Positions 35,779-44,514 of a stretch of 64,000 bases of DNA are shown here, in pieces. The stretch spans positions 124,001-188,000 of the forward strand of contig CAWEWR010000006.1 of NCBI GenBank assembly GCA_963812675.1. The letters run 5' to 3'. The first letter of the stretch is position 1. The number at the start of each line of letters is the position of its first letter. Under the pieces are notes generated by a model, which ran no database searches, had not been told where the DNA came from, and saw only the letters and a program-made list of their open reading frames with translations. The position numbers and the translations under genes are program-made. The stretch is from AP-15 sp963812675 (GTDB lineage: Bacteria; Pseudomonadota; Alphaproteobacteria; ATCC43930; CGMCC-115725).

Positions 35779-36618
35779 ATGAACCGAGCAGAACAGGCTC
35801 AGCAAGCAGAGCTGTTCCGGGACAAGCACCGCGGGCCGCGATTGCTGCTGCTGCCGAACGCCTGGGACGCGATGAGCGCGAGGGTTTTTGTGGCCGCCGG
35901 TTTCGATGCGATCGCGACGACCAGCGGAGGTGTGGCGTGGTCGCTCGGTTATGCCGACGGCGAACAGACGCCATGGGCAGAAGTCGTCGCTGCGACGGCC
36001 CGCATCGTGCGGGCGGCGCGGGTGCCGGTCACCGCCGACATCGAGGCGGGTTACGGCGAGATGCCCGATGCGGTGATGCGCTCAGTGTCGGAGATCATTG
36101 AGGCCGGCGCGGTCGGCGTAAATCTCGAGGACGGGACGCCGCACGGCCCGGCCCCGATCCGCAGCGCGGCGGATGCCGCCGACCGGATCCGCGCAGCGCG
36201 CGAGGCGGGCCGGGCAGCCGCTGTGCCGATCGTCATCAATGGGAGGACCGATCTTTATTTGCGCAACATCGGCGACGAAGCCTCTCGCTTCGAGGAGACC
36301 ATCGAGCGTGGCCGGGCTTATCTCTCTGCTGGAGCGGATTGCGTATATCCGATCGGGTTGCGCGATCCCGCGACGATCGGGCGGCTGGTGAAGGCGCTCG
36401 GCGCGCCGATCAACATCAATGTGCGCGCCGGATCGCCGAGCGTTGCCGAACTCGAAGCGCTCGGCGTCGCTCGCGCCAGCACCGCCAGCCAATTGGCGCT
36501 CATGGCGATGTCGATGGCGCGGCAGGTCGCCGATGAGCTGCGGGGGACCGGGCGGTTCGACACTTTGGCGCCGGCGATGGCGCAAGCCGATGCGCAGCGC
36601 CTGTTTACCGGGCTCTGA
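35779..36618 (+). CDS. Isocitrate lyase/PEP mutase superfamily protein
   Basis: A 279-residue TIM-barrel protein. LLLLPNAWDAMSARVFVAAG (about residues 20-42), the Mg-binding TADIEAGYG (about 83-91) and GVNLEDG (about 110) match the PEP mutase/carboxyphosphonoenolpyruvate group. The KKCGH motif of true isocitrate and methylisocitrate lyases is absent, so C-C cleavage of those substrates is unlikely; an oxaloacetate decarboxylase-like or uncharacterised reaction is more probable. Its stop overlaps the next gene's start (TGATG), so the two form a coupled pair. Confidence 0.85.
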   Translation: MNRAEQAQQAELFRDKHRGPRLLLLPNAWDAMSARVFVAAGFDAIATTSGGVAWSLGYADGEQTPWAEVVAATARIVRAARVPVTADIEAGYGEMPDAVMRSVSEIIEAGAVGVNLEDGTPHGPAPIRSAADAADRIRAAREAGRAAAVPIVINGRTDLYLRNIGDEASRFEETIERGRAYLSAGADCVYPIGLRDPATIGRLVKALGAPININVRAGSPSVAELEALGVARASTASQLALMAMSMARQVADELRGTGRFDTLAPAMAQADAQRLFTGL

Positions 36619-37193
36619 TGACCATGGCGCGGGTGCGCAATATCCCCTCCAGCGAGCTGCCCCCCGATCTCGCCGCGATCTACGAGCGGTTCGCCGGGGC
36701 GTATGGCCCATTCCGCAATCAAGCCGCGGTGTTCGCGCATGTGCCGGCGGCGCTGCGCCACTTGATGACAATGCTGCTCGAACTGCGCGAGGCCGCGACA
36801 TTGCCGAAGCGCGTCCTCGAATTGGCGATCGTCGCCGTTTCCAAGCTCAACGAGTGTGATTATTGCGTGGCGCACCACACGCCGTTCCTAGTTGTCGAGG
36901 GTGTCTCGCCCGCCGGCGTCGAACGCGTCCTCGATTACCGCGACCACCCGGAATTCGACGACAGGGACAAGCTCGTCGTCGAATACGCGATCGCCGCGTG
37001 GGAGCAGCCGAGTCGCATCCCCGACGCGCTGTTCGCCCGGCTGCGCGAGTATTTCAGCGAGGCTCAGCTCGTCGAGCTGACCTTGCGCATCACGCTTTGC
37101 GGTTTATTCAATAAATTCAACGACGCGCTCGACATCGAGGAAGAACCCGAAGCCGTCGAGCGGCTTGTAGCTGTCAGCGCTTCCGCAGAATAG
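36618..37193 (+). CDS. AhpD/carboxymuconolactone decarboxylase-like peroxidase
   Basis: A 191-residue CMD-domain protein. The redox motif ECDYCVAHH (CxxCxxxH) near residue 78 is the signature of AhpD-like alkylhydroperoxidase proteins rather than the true decarboxylase. The helix before it, LELAIVAVSKLN, is also typical. Translation probably couples to the preceding gene through the TGATG overlap; ATG 36624 is an alternative start. The last 20 bases overlap the convergent methyltransferase gene. Confidence 0.85.
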   Translation: MTMARVRNIPSSELPPDLAAIYERFAGAYGPFRNQAAVFAHVPAALRHLMTMLLELREAATLPKRVLELAIVAVSKLNECDYCVAHHTPFLVVEGVSPAGVERVLDYRDHPEFDDRDKLVVEYAIAAWEQPSRIPDALFARLREYFSEAQLVELTLRITLCGLFNKFNDALDIEEEPEAVERLVAVSASAE

Positions 37194-37926
37194 CTAGGTG
37201 CCGGCCCTCCGGCTTCAGCTCTGTGGTAAAGCTGAAGTCATTGTACCAGCCGAGGAACTCGAACCGTCCGCTGAGCTCTACAAGGACCAAAAATTCCTGC
37301 GGGAAAAATACCTTGGCGGGAACCCGGCCGTTGATGACCACGGCCTTGCCATGATCATCGACCGTGAAGGTCAGGCACTCGTCATAGGTTTGCGCGACCG
37401 GATCGGTCAGTTCGGCGCGGTAGCGGGTACGTACCGTCACGCCCCCTTGGTGCCGCGTCCAGCTTCGCTTGTAGTCGTGAAAAATCCGAAACCAGACAAA
37501 GCTGTCCAACAAATACAGCCCGCCCGGCGCGAGCACGGTGGCCATGCGGTCGAGGTGATCGAGGAATTCGCCGTTGGATCGGACATAGAGCGAGCCGAGC
37601 AGCACATAGGCGAGGTCGAAGGGACCGAGACCACGGTCGAGCTCGCGCATGTCGCCCAGGATAAACTCGGCCTCGATCCCGAAAAGCTGCGCCTTTTCGC
37701 GGGCAAATTCGATCATCGCCGGGCTCAGATCGAGCCCGCAATAGACGTAGCCCCGCTTGTGCCATTCCCTCAGATACGGCGCCGTGCCGGCGCCGAGCTC
37801 GAAAACCCGGCGAACTGAAGCTTTGGAGAACCTGTCGATTGCAGCTTCGAAAAAGTCAATCTCGCGCCCGGGATTGCTCGGGGCTAAGGCGATTGCGTAA
37901 TATTGCGGGTATTGGTACGCCTCCAT
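37174..37926 (-). CDS. Class I SAM-dependent methyltransferase
   Basis: A 250-residue Rossmann-fold methyltransferase. Motif I is VFELGAGTAPYL (about residues 41-52), the acidic end of strand 2 is YCGLDLSPAM and motif II/III is ILGDMREL with the post-II segment PFDLAYVLLGSL. The C-terminal half has a beta-rich substrate part (VRTRYRAELTDPVAQTYDE). It is 8 bases from the next gene upstream on the same strand (the glutathionyl-hydroquinone reductase gene at 37935), so an operon is likely. The methyl acceptor is not known. Confidence 0.83.
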   Translation of the reverse strand: MEAYQYPQYYAIALAPSNPGREIDFFEAAIDRFSKASVRRVFELGAGTAPYLREWHKRGYVYCGLDLSPAMIEFAREKAQLFGIEAEFILGDMRELDRGLGPFDLAYVLLGSLYVRSNGEFLDHLDRMATVLAPGGLYLLDSFVWFRIFHDYKRSWTRHQGGVTVRTRYRAELTDPVAQTYDECLTFTVDDHGKAVVINGRVPAKVFFPQEFLVLVELSGRFEFLGWYNDFSFTTELKPEGRHLAILRKR

Positions 37927-37934
37927 TGCACCGA

Positions 37935-38900
37935 TCAGACCGCTTTGGCCAGTCGCCCACGGTCATGCGGCGCGGAGAAATCCAGTTCGGGGCCGAGCGG
38001 GATGATGCCGCTGGGGTTGAGGTTGCGCATTCCGCCGTAATAGCCGAGCTTGATGCGCGGGATGTCGACAGTCTCGGCTACGCCCGGCATTTGATAGATG
38101 TCACGAGTATAATTCGACAAATTGTGATAGTCGGCGAGTCGCCGCAGATTGCATTTGAAATGGCTGTAATAGACTGCATCGAAGCGAACCAACGTCGGGA
38201 ACAACCGGAGATCGGCCTCGGTGAAACGCTCGCCCACTAGGTAGCGCTGACGGCTGAGGCGCTCCTCGAGGCGGTCGAGCGCCGCGAATAGTTTGCGAAA
38301 ACTTTGTTCGTAAGCCGCTTGGGTTCTGGCGAAGCCGCAGCGATAGACGCCATTGTTGATCGCGTCGTAAACTAAGGCATTCGTTTCGTCGATCGCACCG
38401 CGCAGCACTGCGGGGTAGAGGTCGAGCGCCGCATTGCCGAATTCGTCGAACTCGGAGTTCAGCATGCGAATGATCTCGGAGGATTCATTGTTGACGATCG
38501 TGCGCGTGTCGCGGTCCCACAATACGGGGACAGTGGCGCGGCCGGTGAAATCGGGGCGTGCGGCGCGATAAACCTGATGGACATGGAAAACGCCGTCGAC
38601 CGCCCGAAGATCGTCGAAGCCGCGCGAGTATGCCCAGCCTTGCCCCTTGGGAAGATCCGACTGCAGGATCGGGATCGTATCCTCGAGCCCCTTCAGCTGG
38701 CGCATCAGCACGGTGCGGTGTGCCCACGGGCAGGACGGCGCGGCGACGAGGTAGTAGCGGCCCGCCTCCGCCTTGAACCCGGATGACCCATCGCGCGTCA
38801 CGCGGTCGCGAAACCCTGATTCGAGCCGCACAAAGCTGCCGTCCGAAGCCACTGTCGGCGGATCTTCATCGTGCCAGACGCCATTCACCAGCATGCCCAT
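37935..38900 (-). CDS. Glutathionyl-hydroquinone reductase (xi-class GST, YqjG/PcpF type)
   Basis: A 321-residue xi-class glutathione transferase. The catalytic Cys is in APSCPWAHRT (about residue 60 of the chosen start) and the N-terminal domain carries the conserved GVFHVHQVYRAARPDFTGRA and VPVLWDRDTRTIVNNESSEI. The C-terminal all-helical domain ends with YYGGMRNLNPSGIIPLGP, a family hallmark. The enzyme reduces glutathionyl-hydroquinones with a second glutathione. ATG 38900 is favoured because GGAG is 7 bases upstream. Confidence 0.9.
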   Translation of the reverse strand: MGMLVNGVWHDEDPPTVASDGSFVRLESGFRDRVTRDGSSGFKAEAGRYYLVAAPSCPWAHRTVLMRQLKGLEDTIPILQSDLPKGQGWAYSRGFDDLRAVDGVFHVHQVYRAARPDFTGRATVPVLWDRDTRTIVNNESSEIIRMLNSEFDEFGNAALDLYPAVLRGAIDETNALVYDAINNGVYRCGFARTQAAYEQSFRKLFAALDRLEERLSRQRYLVGERFTEADLRLFPTLVRFDAVYYSHFKCNLRRLADYHNLSNYTRDIYQMPGVAETVDIPRIKLGYYGGMRNLNPSGIIPLGPELDFSAPHDRGRLAKAV

Positions 38901-39064
38901 TGCCATTCTCCGCGAGTGCGCCTCATCACGCATAAATGATCGACAGCAGGCGAGGCCTCAACTTCTTTTGATCTCGGGCACCTGGGCTTGACCGCATATG
39001 GTAGGCCGAGATACCTGAGCCTGCCCTGACCGAGGGGTCGCCGTTAATTGGGGTTACGCCGAAC

Positions 39065-39898
39065 TTGTCAAACCCACCGCCGATCCTGGCCGGTAAGGAC
39101 TTTGCTGCGCCATCGGTTTTCGAACCGGGAAATCTGCTGCGGGAGGCGCGGCGGCAGAAAAACCTGCCGGGCTCGACGGTACCGGAGGTCTGTCTGCTCG
39201 ACCCGGACGGCGATATCGTCCGGGCGCTCGCCAAGAGCGGTCGGAGCCGCCGCTCGGCTGGTTGGGCGTGTTATCACACCGACCTCTACGAATTCGCGCA
39301 CGGGGACGAATGTTTCGGCATCATCGGCTGCGCCGTAGGCGCCTCCTTTGCCGTGTTGTTGGCGGAGCAGCTGTTTGCCTCGGGCTGCCGGCTGCTGATC
39401 AGCATGACCTCGGCCGGGCAGATCGTCGAGCAGGGGTCGCCGCCCTATTTCATCTTGATCGACCGCGCAATGCGCGACGAGGGCACCAGCTACCATTACC
39501 TGCCGCCGGCAGAGTTCGCCGAAGCCGACCCGGGGCTGGTCGAAGCCGCGATGAAGGCGTTTGCGGCAGCGGGCCAGCCGATGCACCGCGGCGCAAGTTG
39601 GACGACCGATGCGCCGTTCCGCGAGACTGCGACCGCCATCGAGCGCTGCCGCACGCGCAACATTCTCGCGGTCGAAATGGAGGCAGCCGGGCTTTACGCC
39701 TTCGCCACGGCACGCCGCAAGCCGGTCCTGTGCTTCGCCCATGTCACCAACCAGATGGCGGTGATCGAGGGCGATTTCGAAAAAGGCGAGGCCGACGGCA
39801 GTTCGGCCTCGCTGACCGTGATCGCAATCGCGGCGCGTGCCTGGCGCGGACTGGACTCTCGAGCAATCCAGAGGCCGTCCCGAGCGAGGTCTCCCTAG
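39065..39898 (+). CDS. Nucleoside phosphorylase (uridine phosphorylase-like)
   Basis: A 277-residue protein of the PNP/UDP phosphorylase superfamily. It has GIIGCAVGASFAVLLAEQL (phosphate and sugar site), MTSAGQI, and the nucleoside-specificity signature VEMEAAGLYAFA (about residue 208), as in uridine phosphorylase. The start given is TTG 39065, for which no good ribosome-binding site is visible; a start a few codons away is possible because the frame is open upstream. The substrate may be uridine, purine nucleosides or methylthioadenosine. Confidence 0.8.
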   Translation: MSNPPPILAGKDFAAPSVFEPGNLLREARRQKNLPGSTVPEVCLLDPDGDIVRALAKSGRSRRSAGWACYHTDLYEFAHGDECFGIIGCAVGASFAVLLAEQLFASGCRLLISMTSAGQIVEQGSPPYFILIDRAMRDEGTSYHYLPPAEFAEADPGLVEAAMKAFAAAGQPMHRGASWTTDAPFRETATAIERCRTRNILAVEMEAAGLYAFATARRKPVLCFAHVTNQMAVIEGDFEKGEADGSSASLTVIAIAARAWRGLDSRAIQRPSRARSP

Positions 39899-39926
39899 CA
39901 ACGGGTATCGCCACGCCGGCAAGGTT

Positions 39927-41165
39927 TCACGCGAATTCGAGCCACAGCACGCCGATGCCGATCGTCAATACCGTCAATGGGGCGCCTAACTTGAAGTATT
40001 CCCAGAACCCGATTTCGACATTTTGCGCCCTTGCGCGTTGCACGACGATCAGATTGGCGACCGAGCCGACCAGGGTAAAATTGCCGGCGAGGGTCGAGGC
40101 CATTGCGACAGTGAGCCAAGCCTGCTACTGGGGGTGCAATTGCGCGATGAACGGCTTCAGCACGAGCACTACCGGGACGTTGCTGACGATGTTCGAGAGG
40201 ATAACGGTGATCCCGCTAAGAACTGGAATCCGCTCAAGGTGCAGTCGGGCGACGGCGCCGATGACCTCCGGTGAAAGCACGCTGTGTTCGAGCCCGGCGA
40301 CGACGATGAAAAGGCCGGCAAACATCAGCAGCAAAGTCCAGTCGATTTCGGCATAGACCTTCCCGGATTTGATGCGCCGAGTGAGCAGCAGAAAAGCGCC
40401 GGCGACGATCGCGGCCTCGGCAGGCGGAACGCCCGCAAAGAAGGCCGCGATCATGGCGAGCGAAACCGCCACCGACTTGATAATAATCGGCCAATCGGCA
40501 TGCCACGGCCGGGACTCGCCGCGGAGCCGCTGACGCGTCCTGAATTCGGAGCGATAGACAAGCGCTATCAGCCCCACGGTCAGCACCAGCCCGATCCCGG
40601 CAATCGGAGACAGCGCGGCAGCAAAGGCGCCGTACGGGATATGCGACAGACTGCCGATGATCATGTTTTGCGGGTTGCCGGTGATCGTCGCCGTGCTGCC
40701 GATATTCGACGCCATCGCGATCGCCAGCAGGTAGAGGACGGGGTTGCGCCGCAGACGCGACACGAGGTCGAGGACGAGCGGCGTCAGGACCAAGCAAACC
40801 GTATCGTTCACCAGAAAGGCCGAGAAGATACCCGAGACCAGGACGATCGAGGCGAGCAGCACGATCGGATACCGGGCACGGGTGACGACCCAGCTACTGA
40901 CCAGCCGAAAGAATCCTGAAAGCCGCAGATTGGCGACGACGATCATGACACCCAGCAGCAGGATGATCGTATCGAAGTCGATCGCCTTTGGCGTTTCCTC
41001 CAGCGGCAGAGCGCCGACCGCCACCATCAGGCTGGCCCCGACCAGCGCGGCGCCGGCGCGGTCGAGCCGAAAGCCGGGCAGCCTCCCGACTGCCACAACC
41101 AGGTAGGTCAGCGCGAAAATGGCGATCGCCGCGGCTTCGGGCACCAGGCCGAGGAGCCGTGCCAT
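39927..41165 (-). pseudogene. Anion/arsenite-type (ArsB/NhaD superfamily) transporter with in-frame amber stop
   Basis: A polytopic transporter that begins RLLGLVPEAAAIAIFALTYL and has the conserved ASNIGSTATITGNPQNMIIG and NIVSNVPVVLVLKP segments. A TAG at 40125-40127 stops translation at residue 346. The same frame continues without further damage (QAWLTVAMASTLAGNFTLVG, SVANLIVVQRARA, LGAPLTVLTIGIGVLWLEFA) to a TGA at 39927-39929, which gives the full 410-residue family length. A single base change CAG to TAG explains it. Possibilities are a recent nonsense mutation, amber readthrough or a base-call error. The lost helix carries the second TLAGN motif, so truncation should inactivate transport. 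Confidence 0.85.
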
Positions 41166-41169
41166 GATG

Positions 41170-41469
41170 TCAGCCGGTCGGCGCCGTTGTCTTGTTCTGC
41201 TTCAGCTGTCCCACCGGCAAAGCTCGGCGGCCATCGCGGCTCGCCGCTTGGCGGGTCTCGGGCATGGCGATCCACAGCAGCAGAAAAGCAGCGAGCGCGC
41301 AGCCCGCCAGAAACAGGAAGGCGGCCCAGAAGCCGGCTGTCGTCAGGACTTCGCCGATCCCGCCCGGGTCCCAGTGCCCGCTCGACGGCAGATAAATCGC
41401 CAGGAACACTCCGATCCCGTCCTTAATGACCACCGGACCATCCTGTCCTGCCGAAAGCCGCGCACGCAC
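41170..41469 (-). pseudogene. Internally deleted MFS transporter remnant
   Basis: The frame joins an MFS N-terminal segment (VVIKDGIGVFLAIYLPSSGH then WDPGGIG) directly to an MFS C-terminal segment (TTAGFWAAFLFLAGCALAAF then LLWIAMPETRQ). In the family these are separated by more than 300 residues, so about 1 kb has been deleted cleanly in frame. Only two helices remain. It lies just upstream of the broken anion transporter, on the same strand. Confidence 0.65.
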
Positions 41470-41706
41470 GAACTATGAACAGCTGCAAGTCTGTTCCATC
41501 AATTCGGCCCGGAGAAATCACTCGCATCGTGGCACCGATCTATGGCGGCGGCGCCGGTTCGCGCGGTGGGGTGGTGCCTCAGGGCGGCTCGGTCATGGTG
41601 TGGCGCCCTCGAACCCTGTAAGGGGGCCTGACAAATAGATAATCTTATACTCTTCCGGACATGGCACCCGTCAGGGGGTGCGAGGTCGCGATCGAAGGAG
41701 TTGCCG

Positions 41707-41815
41707 ATGCCTGATCTCGACCAGATAAAACAGGGGAAACAGGAAACGCGAGACCGGCGCGGGGGGTTTGTCAAGCGCCGGTCGGGCAACCCCGCCAACC
41801 GGTTGCGCGGCTGCC
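41707..41815 (+). pseudogene. DUF5681-like fragment, copy 2 of the PDLDxIKQ leader
   Basis: Starts at ATG 41707 behind GAAGGAG and encodes MPDLDQIKQGKQETRDRRGG and FVKRRSGNPANRLRG. The pattern IKQGxQxxRDRRGxFxKGRSGNPAxRxRG is that of the DUF5681 family found with phage and mobile genes. At about 41812 the similarity ends and the sequence becomes the duplicated 5' end of the neighbouring transporter, in antisense orientation. A short match to 6657-6698 occurs at its start. Confidence 0.6.
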
Positions 41816-41965
41816 GCGACCATCAGGCTCGCCCCGACCGGCGCGGCGCCGGCGCGGTCGAGCCGAAAACCTGGCAGCCGCCCGACTGCCGGGACCAGGT
41901 AGGTCATCGCGAAGATGGCAATGGCAGCAGCCTCGTGCAGCACGCCGAGAAGCCGTCCGGCGTCC
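41815..41965 (-). pseudogene. Duplicate of the 5' end of the anion transporter gene
   Basis: On the minus strand the frame reads RLLGVLHEAAAIAIFAMTYL, VPAVGRLPGFRLDRAGAAPV and GASLMVA, clearly parallel to the start of the transporter at 41165 (RLLGLVPEAAAIAIFALTYL, VVAVGRLPGFRLDRAGAALV, GASLMVA). The two copies are about 800 bases apart in direct orientation and flank the MFS remnant. Similarity stops where the DUF5681-like fragment begins, so one insertion or recombination produced the junction. Confidence 0.75.
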
Positions 41966-41981
41966 CAGTGAAGCCTGGCGC

Positions 41982-42902
41982 ATGAAGCTGTCGGAAAAGG
42001 TAAAGATCGCACTCGACGAAACCCGGATGCTGATCCTCGGGGCGCAGATTCTACTCGGATTCGGGTTTCGCGGGGTGTTCAGCGAGAGGTTCGACGAACT
42101 CCCGGAATATGCGCGCTACGCCGATGGGGTTGGGCTCGCGCTCCTCGTTTGGGTCGTCGGCTTGCTGATTGCCCCCGGTCCCTATCATCGTATTGTCGAG
42201 GCAGGCCAGGACAGCGGCCGGCTGCATCGCTTTGTGACGGTCATCGCCGATCTGGCGCTGCTGCCGTTCGCGCTCGCGCTGGGTATCGGTCTGTTTGTCG
42301 GCAGCGTGGGGATTTTTGACGGGAGCGCCGTCTCTATCGCGGCGGGTGCAATGGGAGCCGGTCTGGCGCTTGCTCTCTGGTATGGCCTGCCACAGTTGCG
42401 AAAGAGATTTGTCGGGGAGAGGGAACGCATGATCACGCGGGGTCAATCGAACGAGCGGGCTGACACACCGTTGCAGGTCAAGATCGAACAATTGCTGACG
42501 GAGGCCCGCGTCGTCCTGCCCGGCGCTCAGGCTCTATTCGGCTTTCAACTGGCGATCGTGCTGACGCGAGCCTTCGAGCAGCTGCCGAAAGCCTCGATTA
42601 TCGTGCATGCCGCAAGCCTTTTTCTCGTCGCTCTGGCCGTCATGATGCTGATGGCGCCTGCCCCCTATCATAGGATCGTCTATGCCGGCGAGGATAGCGA
42701 AGACATGTACCGGGTCGGCAGCGCTCTCGTCATGGCTGCAACCCTGCCGCTCGGTTTGGGGCTGGCGGGCGATGTTTACGTCGTAATCGCGAAAATCTCC
42801 GGGTCTTTCGCCGTCGGGGCAGTTGCCGGCGGGTTGGCTTTCTTGCTGCTGACTGGGCTTTGGTACCTATACCCGATTCTCGTGTTGCGTCGAAGCAAGT
42901 AG
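41982..42902 (+). CDS. DUF6328-type membrane protein with an internal duplication
   Basis: A 306-residue protein made of two related halves. Each half has a helix with LDETRMLILGAQILLGFGF or LTEARVVLPGAQALFGFQL, then a membrane helix, then PGPYHRIVEAGQDSGRLHR or PAPYHRIVYAGEDSEDMYR, then two further helices, giving about eight membrane segments. A single unit is the usual DUF6328 length (about 150 residues), so this is a tandem fusion. Function is unknown. The start ATG 41982 is only 17 bases after the transporter-duplicate fragment; no clear promoter was identified. Confidence 0.75.
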   Translation: MKLSEKVKIALDETRMLILGAQILLGFGFRGVFSERFDELPEYARYADGVGLALLVWVVGLLIAPGPYHRIVEAGQDSGRLHRFVTVIADLALLPFALALGIGLFVGSVGIFDGSAVSIAAGAMGAGLALALWYGLPQLRKRFVGERERMITRGQSNERADTPLQVKIEQLLTEARVVLPGAQALFGFQLAIVLTRAFEQLPKASIIVHAASLFLVALAVMMLMAPAPYHRIVYAGEDSEDMYRVGSALVMAATLPLGLGLAGDVYVVIAKISGSFAVGAVAGGLAFLLLTGLWYLYPILVLRRSK

Positions 42903-42906
42903 GAGC

Positions 42907-44052
42907 CTAGTCGCGGACGCGGAACACGGTCAAAACGTCATCTCCGACCGTTTCCGTCGATAGGCGCTCGAAGCCGGGCGCCTCCGAGAGCATTTCAAGC
43001 CCTAATTCCGCGATTGCCGGAATGCCGTCGCCGCCGATGAGGATTGGTGCGTGTACCCACACCAGGCGATCTATCAGACCAGCGCGCGCGAAAGCGGCCG
43101 CGAGATGCCCGCCACCTTCGACGAGCAGCCGTGTGATTCCGCTCGCACCGAGCGCCGCGAGGGCGGCTGCGAGGCTGCCGTTGCCGTCGGAACCGGGATC
43201 GATGTCGATTACCGTCGCACCGGCGCACTGCAACGCTTGCCGCCGGGCAGCGTCCGCCGAAGGCAAGGTGAGGACCCAAGTCGGAACCGTTCGGGCGTCG
43301 GAGATCAAACGCGTCGTGGGTGGGATGCGCAAATGCCGATCGACGACGACCCGCACCGGCGAACGGTGGGCGAGGCCCGGCAGCCGACAGGTGAGCTGGG
43401 GATCGTCGGCGAGGACCGTTCCGGTGCCGACCATGATTGCGTCGTGGGCGGCACGCAAAGCGTGTGCGCGCTCCCGCGCCGGCGAACCGGTTATCCATTG
43501 GCTCTCGCCGCGCCCGGTCGCGATGCGGCCGTCGAGCGAGGTGGCGAGCTTCAGGGTGACCAGCGGCCTGCCGTTGCGGAGACGGCAGAGGAAACCGGCG
43601 TTGATTTCGGCAGCTTCCGCTTTGCAAAGGCCGGTTTCGACGTCGAGCCCCGCCGCGCGCAGTTGCCGCACGCCAGCGCCGGCGACGCGCGGGTCAGGGT
43701 CCTCCAAAGCGACCACCACGCGCCTCATCCCGGCAGCGATCAGCGCGTCGGTGCAGGGCGGGGTGCGGCCCCAATGGCAGCAAGGTTCGAGACTGACATA
43801 GGCGGTAGCTCCGCGAGCAGCTTCCCCCGCCCGGCCGAGCGCCTCGGTCTCGCCATGCGGCCGCCCGCCCGGCTGCGTCCACCCGCGCCCGACGACGCGA
43901 CCCCGATCGACGATGACGCAGCCGACAGCCGGGTTCGGCCAGACGGTGCCGAGCCCGCGCCGCGCCAGCGCCAGCGAGGCGCGCATCGAGCGCAAATCGA
44001 AACGTCCATCGCTCGAAAATTTCGCTGCGTCAGCCGTCGGCTCAGTTGCCAT
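42907..44052 (-). CDS. ribD: Bifunctional pyrimidine deaminase/reductase RibD
   Basis: A 381-residue protein catalysing the second and third steps of riboflavin synthesis. The N-terminal deaminase domain has zinc motifs PHGETEAL and EPCCHWGRTPPCTDALI (about residues 60-100), and the C-terminal reductase domain shows KLATSLDGRIATGRGES and LVEGGGHLAAAF. The start ATG 44052 lies inside the end of nrdR, so translation is coupled to it. The other rib genes (ribE, ribBA, ribH) that often follow in alphaproteobacteria are not in the next positions. Confidence 0.92.
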   Translation of the reverse strand: MATEPTADAAKFSSDGRFDLRSMRASLALARRGLGTVWPNPAVGCVIVDRGRVVGRGWTQPGGRPHGETEALGRAGEAARGATAYVSLEPCCHWGRTPPCTDALIAAGMRRVVVALEDPDPRVAGAGVRQLRAAGLDVETGLCKAEAAEINAGFLCRLRNGRPLVTLKLATSLDGRIATGRGESQWITGSPARERAHALRAAHDAIMVGTGTVLADDPQLTCRLPGLAHRSPVRVVVDRHLRIPPTTRLISDARTVPTWVLTLPSADAARRQALQCAGATVIDIDPGSDGNGSLAAALAALGASGITRLLVEGGGHLAAAFARAGLIDRLVWVHAPILIGGDGIPAIAELGLEMLSEAPGFERLSTETVGDDVLTVFRVRD

Positions 44053-44500
44053 CGGCGGCGATCCGCCCGACAAAATCCCCGAAATCCTTGGCCTCGCGAA
44101 AATTGCGGTAGACCGAAGCAAAACGGATGTAGGCGACTTGGTCGAGACTGGCGAGCGCCTCCATGACGAGGCCGCCGATCACGTCGCTCGGAATATCGGT
44201 TTCGCCGGAGCTCTCCAGCTGACGCACCAGCGAGTTGATGATGCGCTCGACGCGATCCGGCTCGACCGGCCGCTTGCGCAGCGCGATGTAAATCGAACGG
44301 GCGAGCTTGTCCCGCTCGAAGGGCTCACGTTGTCCGTGCTTTTTTATGACGGTCAATTCGCGCAGCTGCACGCGCTCGAAGGTCGTGAAGCGGGCGGCGC
44401 AATTCGGGCAAAAGCGCCGGCGCCGGATCGCGCCGCGATCATCGGTCGGCCGCGAATCCTTGACCTGGGTGTCGTCGGCTCCGCAAAACGGACAGCGCAT
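44042..44500 (-). CDS. nrdR: Transcriptional repressor NrdR
   Basis: A 152-residue regulator. The N-terminal zinc ribbon is formed by CPFCGADD (C3, C6) and CPNC (about C31, C34), with the RRRRFCPNCAARFTTFE block typical of the family. The ATP-cone domain follows (VIKKHGQREPFERDKLARSI, about residue 50-140). It senses ATP/dATP and represses ribonucleotide reductase genes. It lies in the conserved order glyA-nrdR-ribD and overlaps ribD by 11 bases. Confidence 0.94.
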   Translation of the reverse strand: MRCPFCGADDTQVKDSRPTDDRGAIRRRRFCPNCAARFTTFERVQLRELTVIKKHGQREPFERDKLARSIYIALRKRPVEPDRVERIINSLVRQLESSGETDIPSDVIGGLVMEALASLDQVAYIRFASVYRNFREAKDFGDFVGRIAADGN

Positions 44501-44514
44501 CTCCTCCTCCGGTT

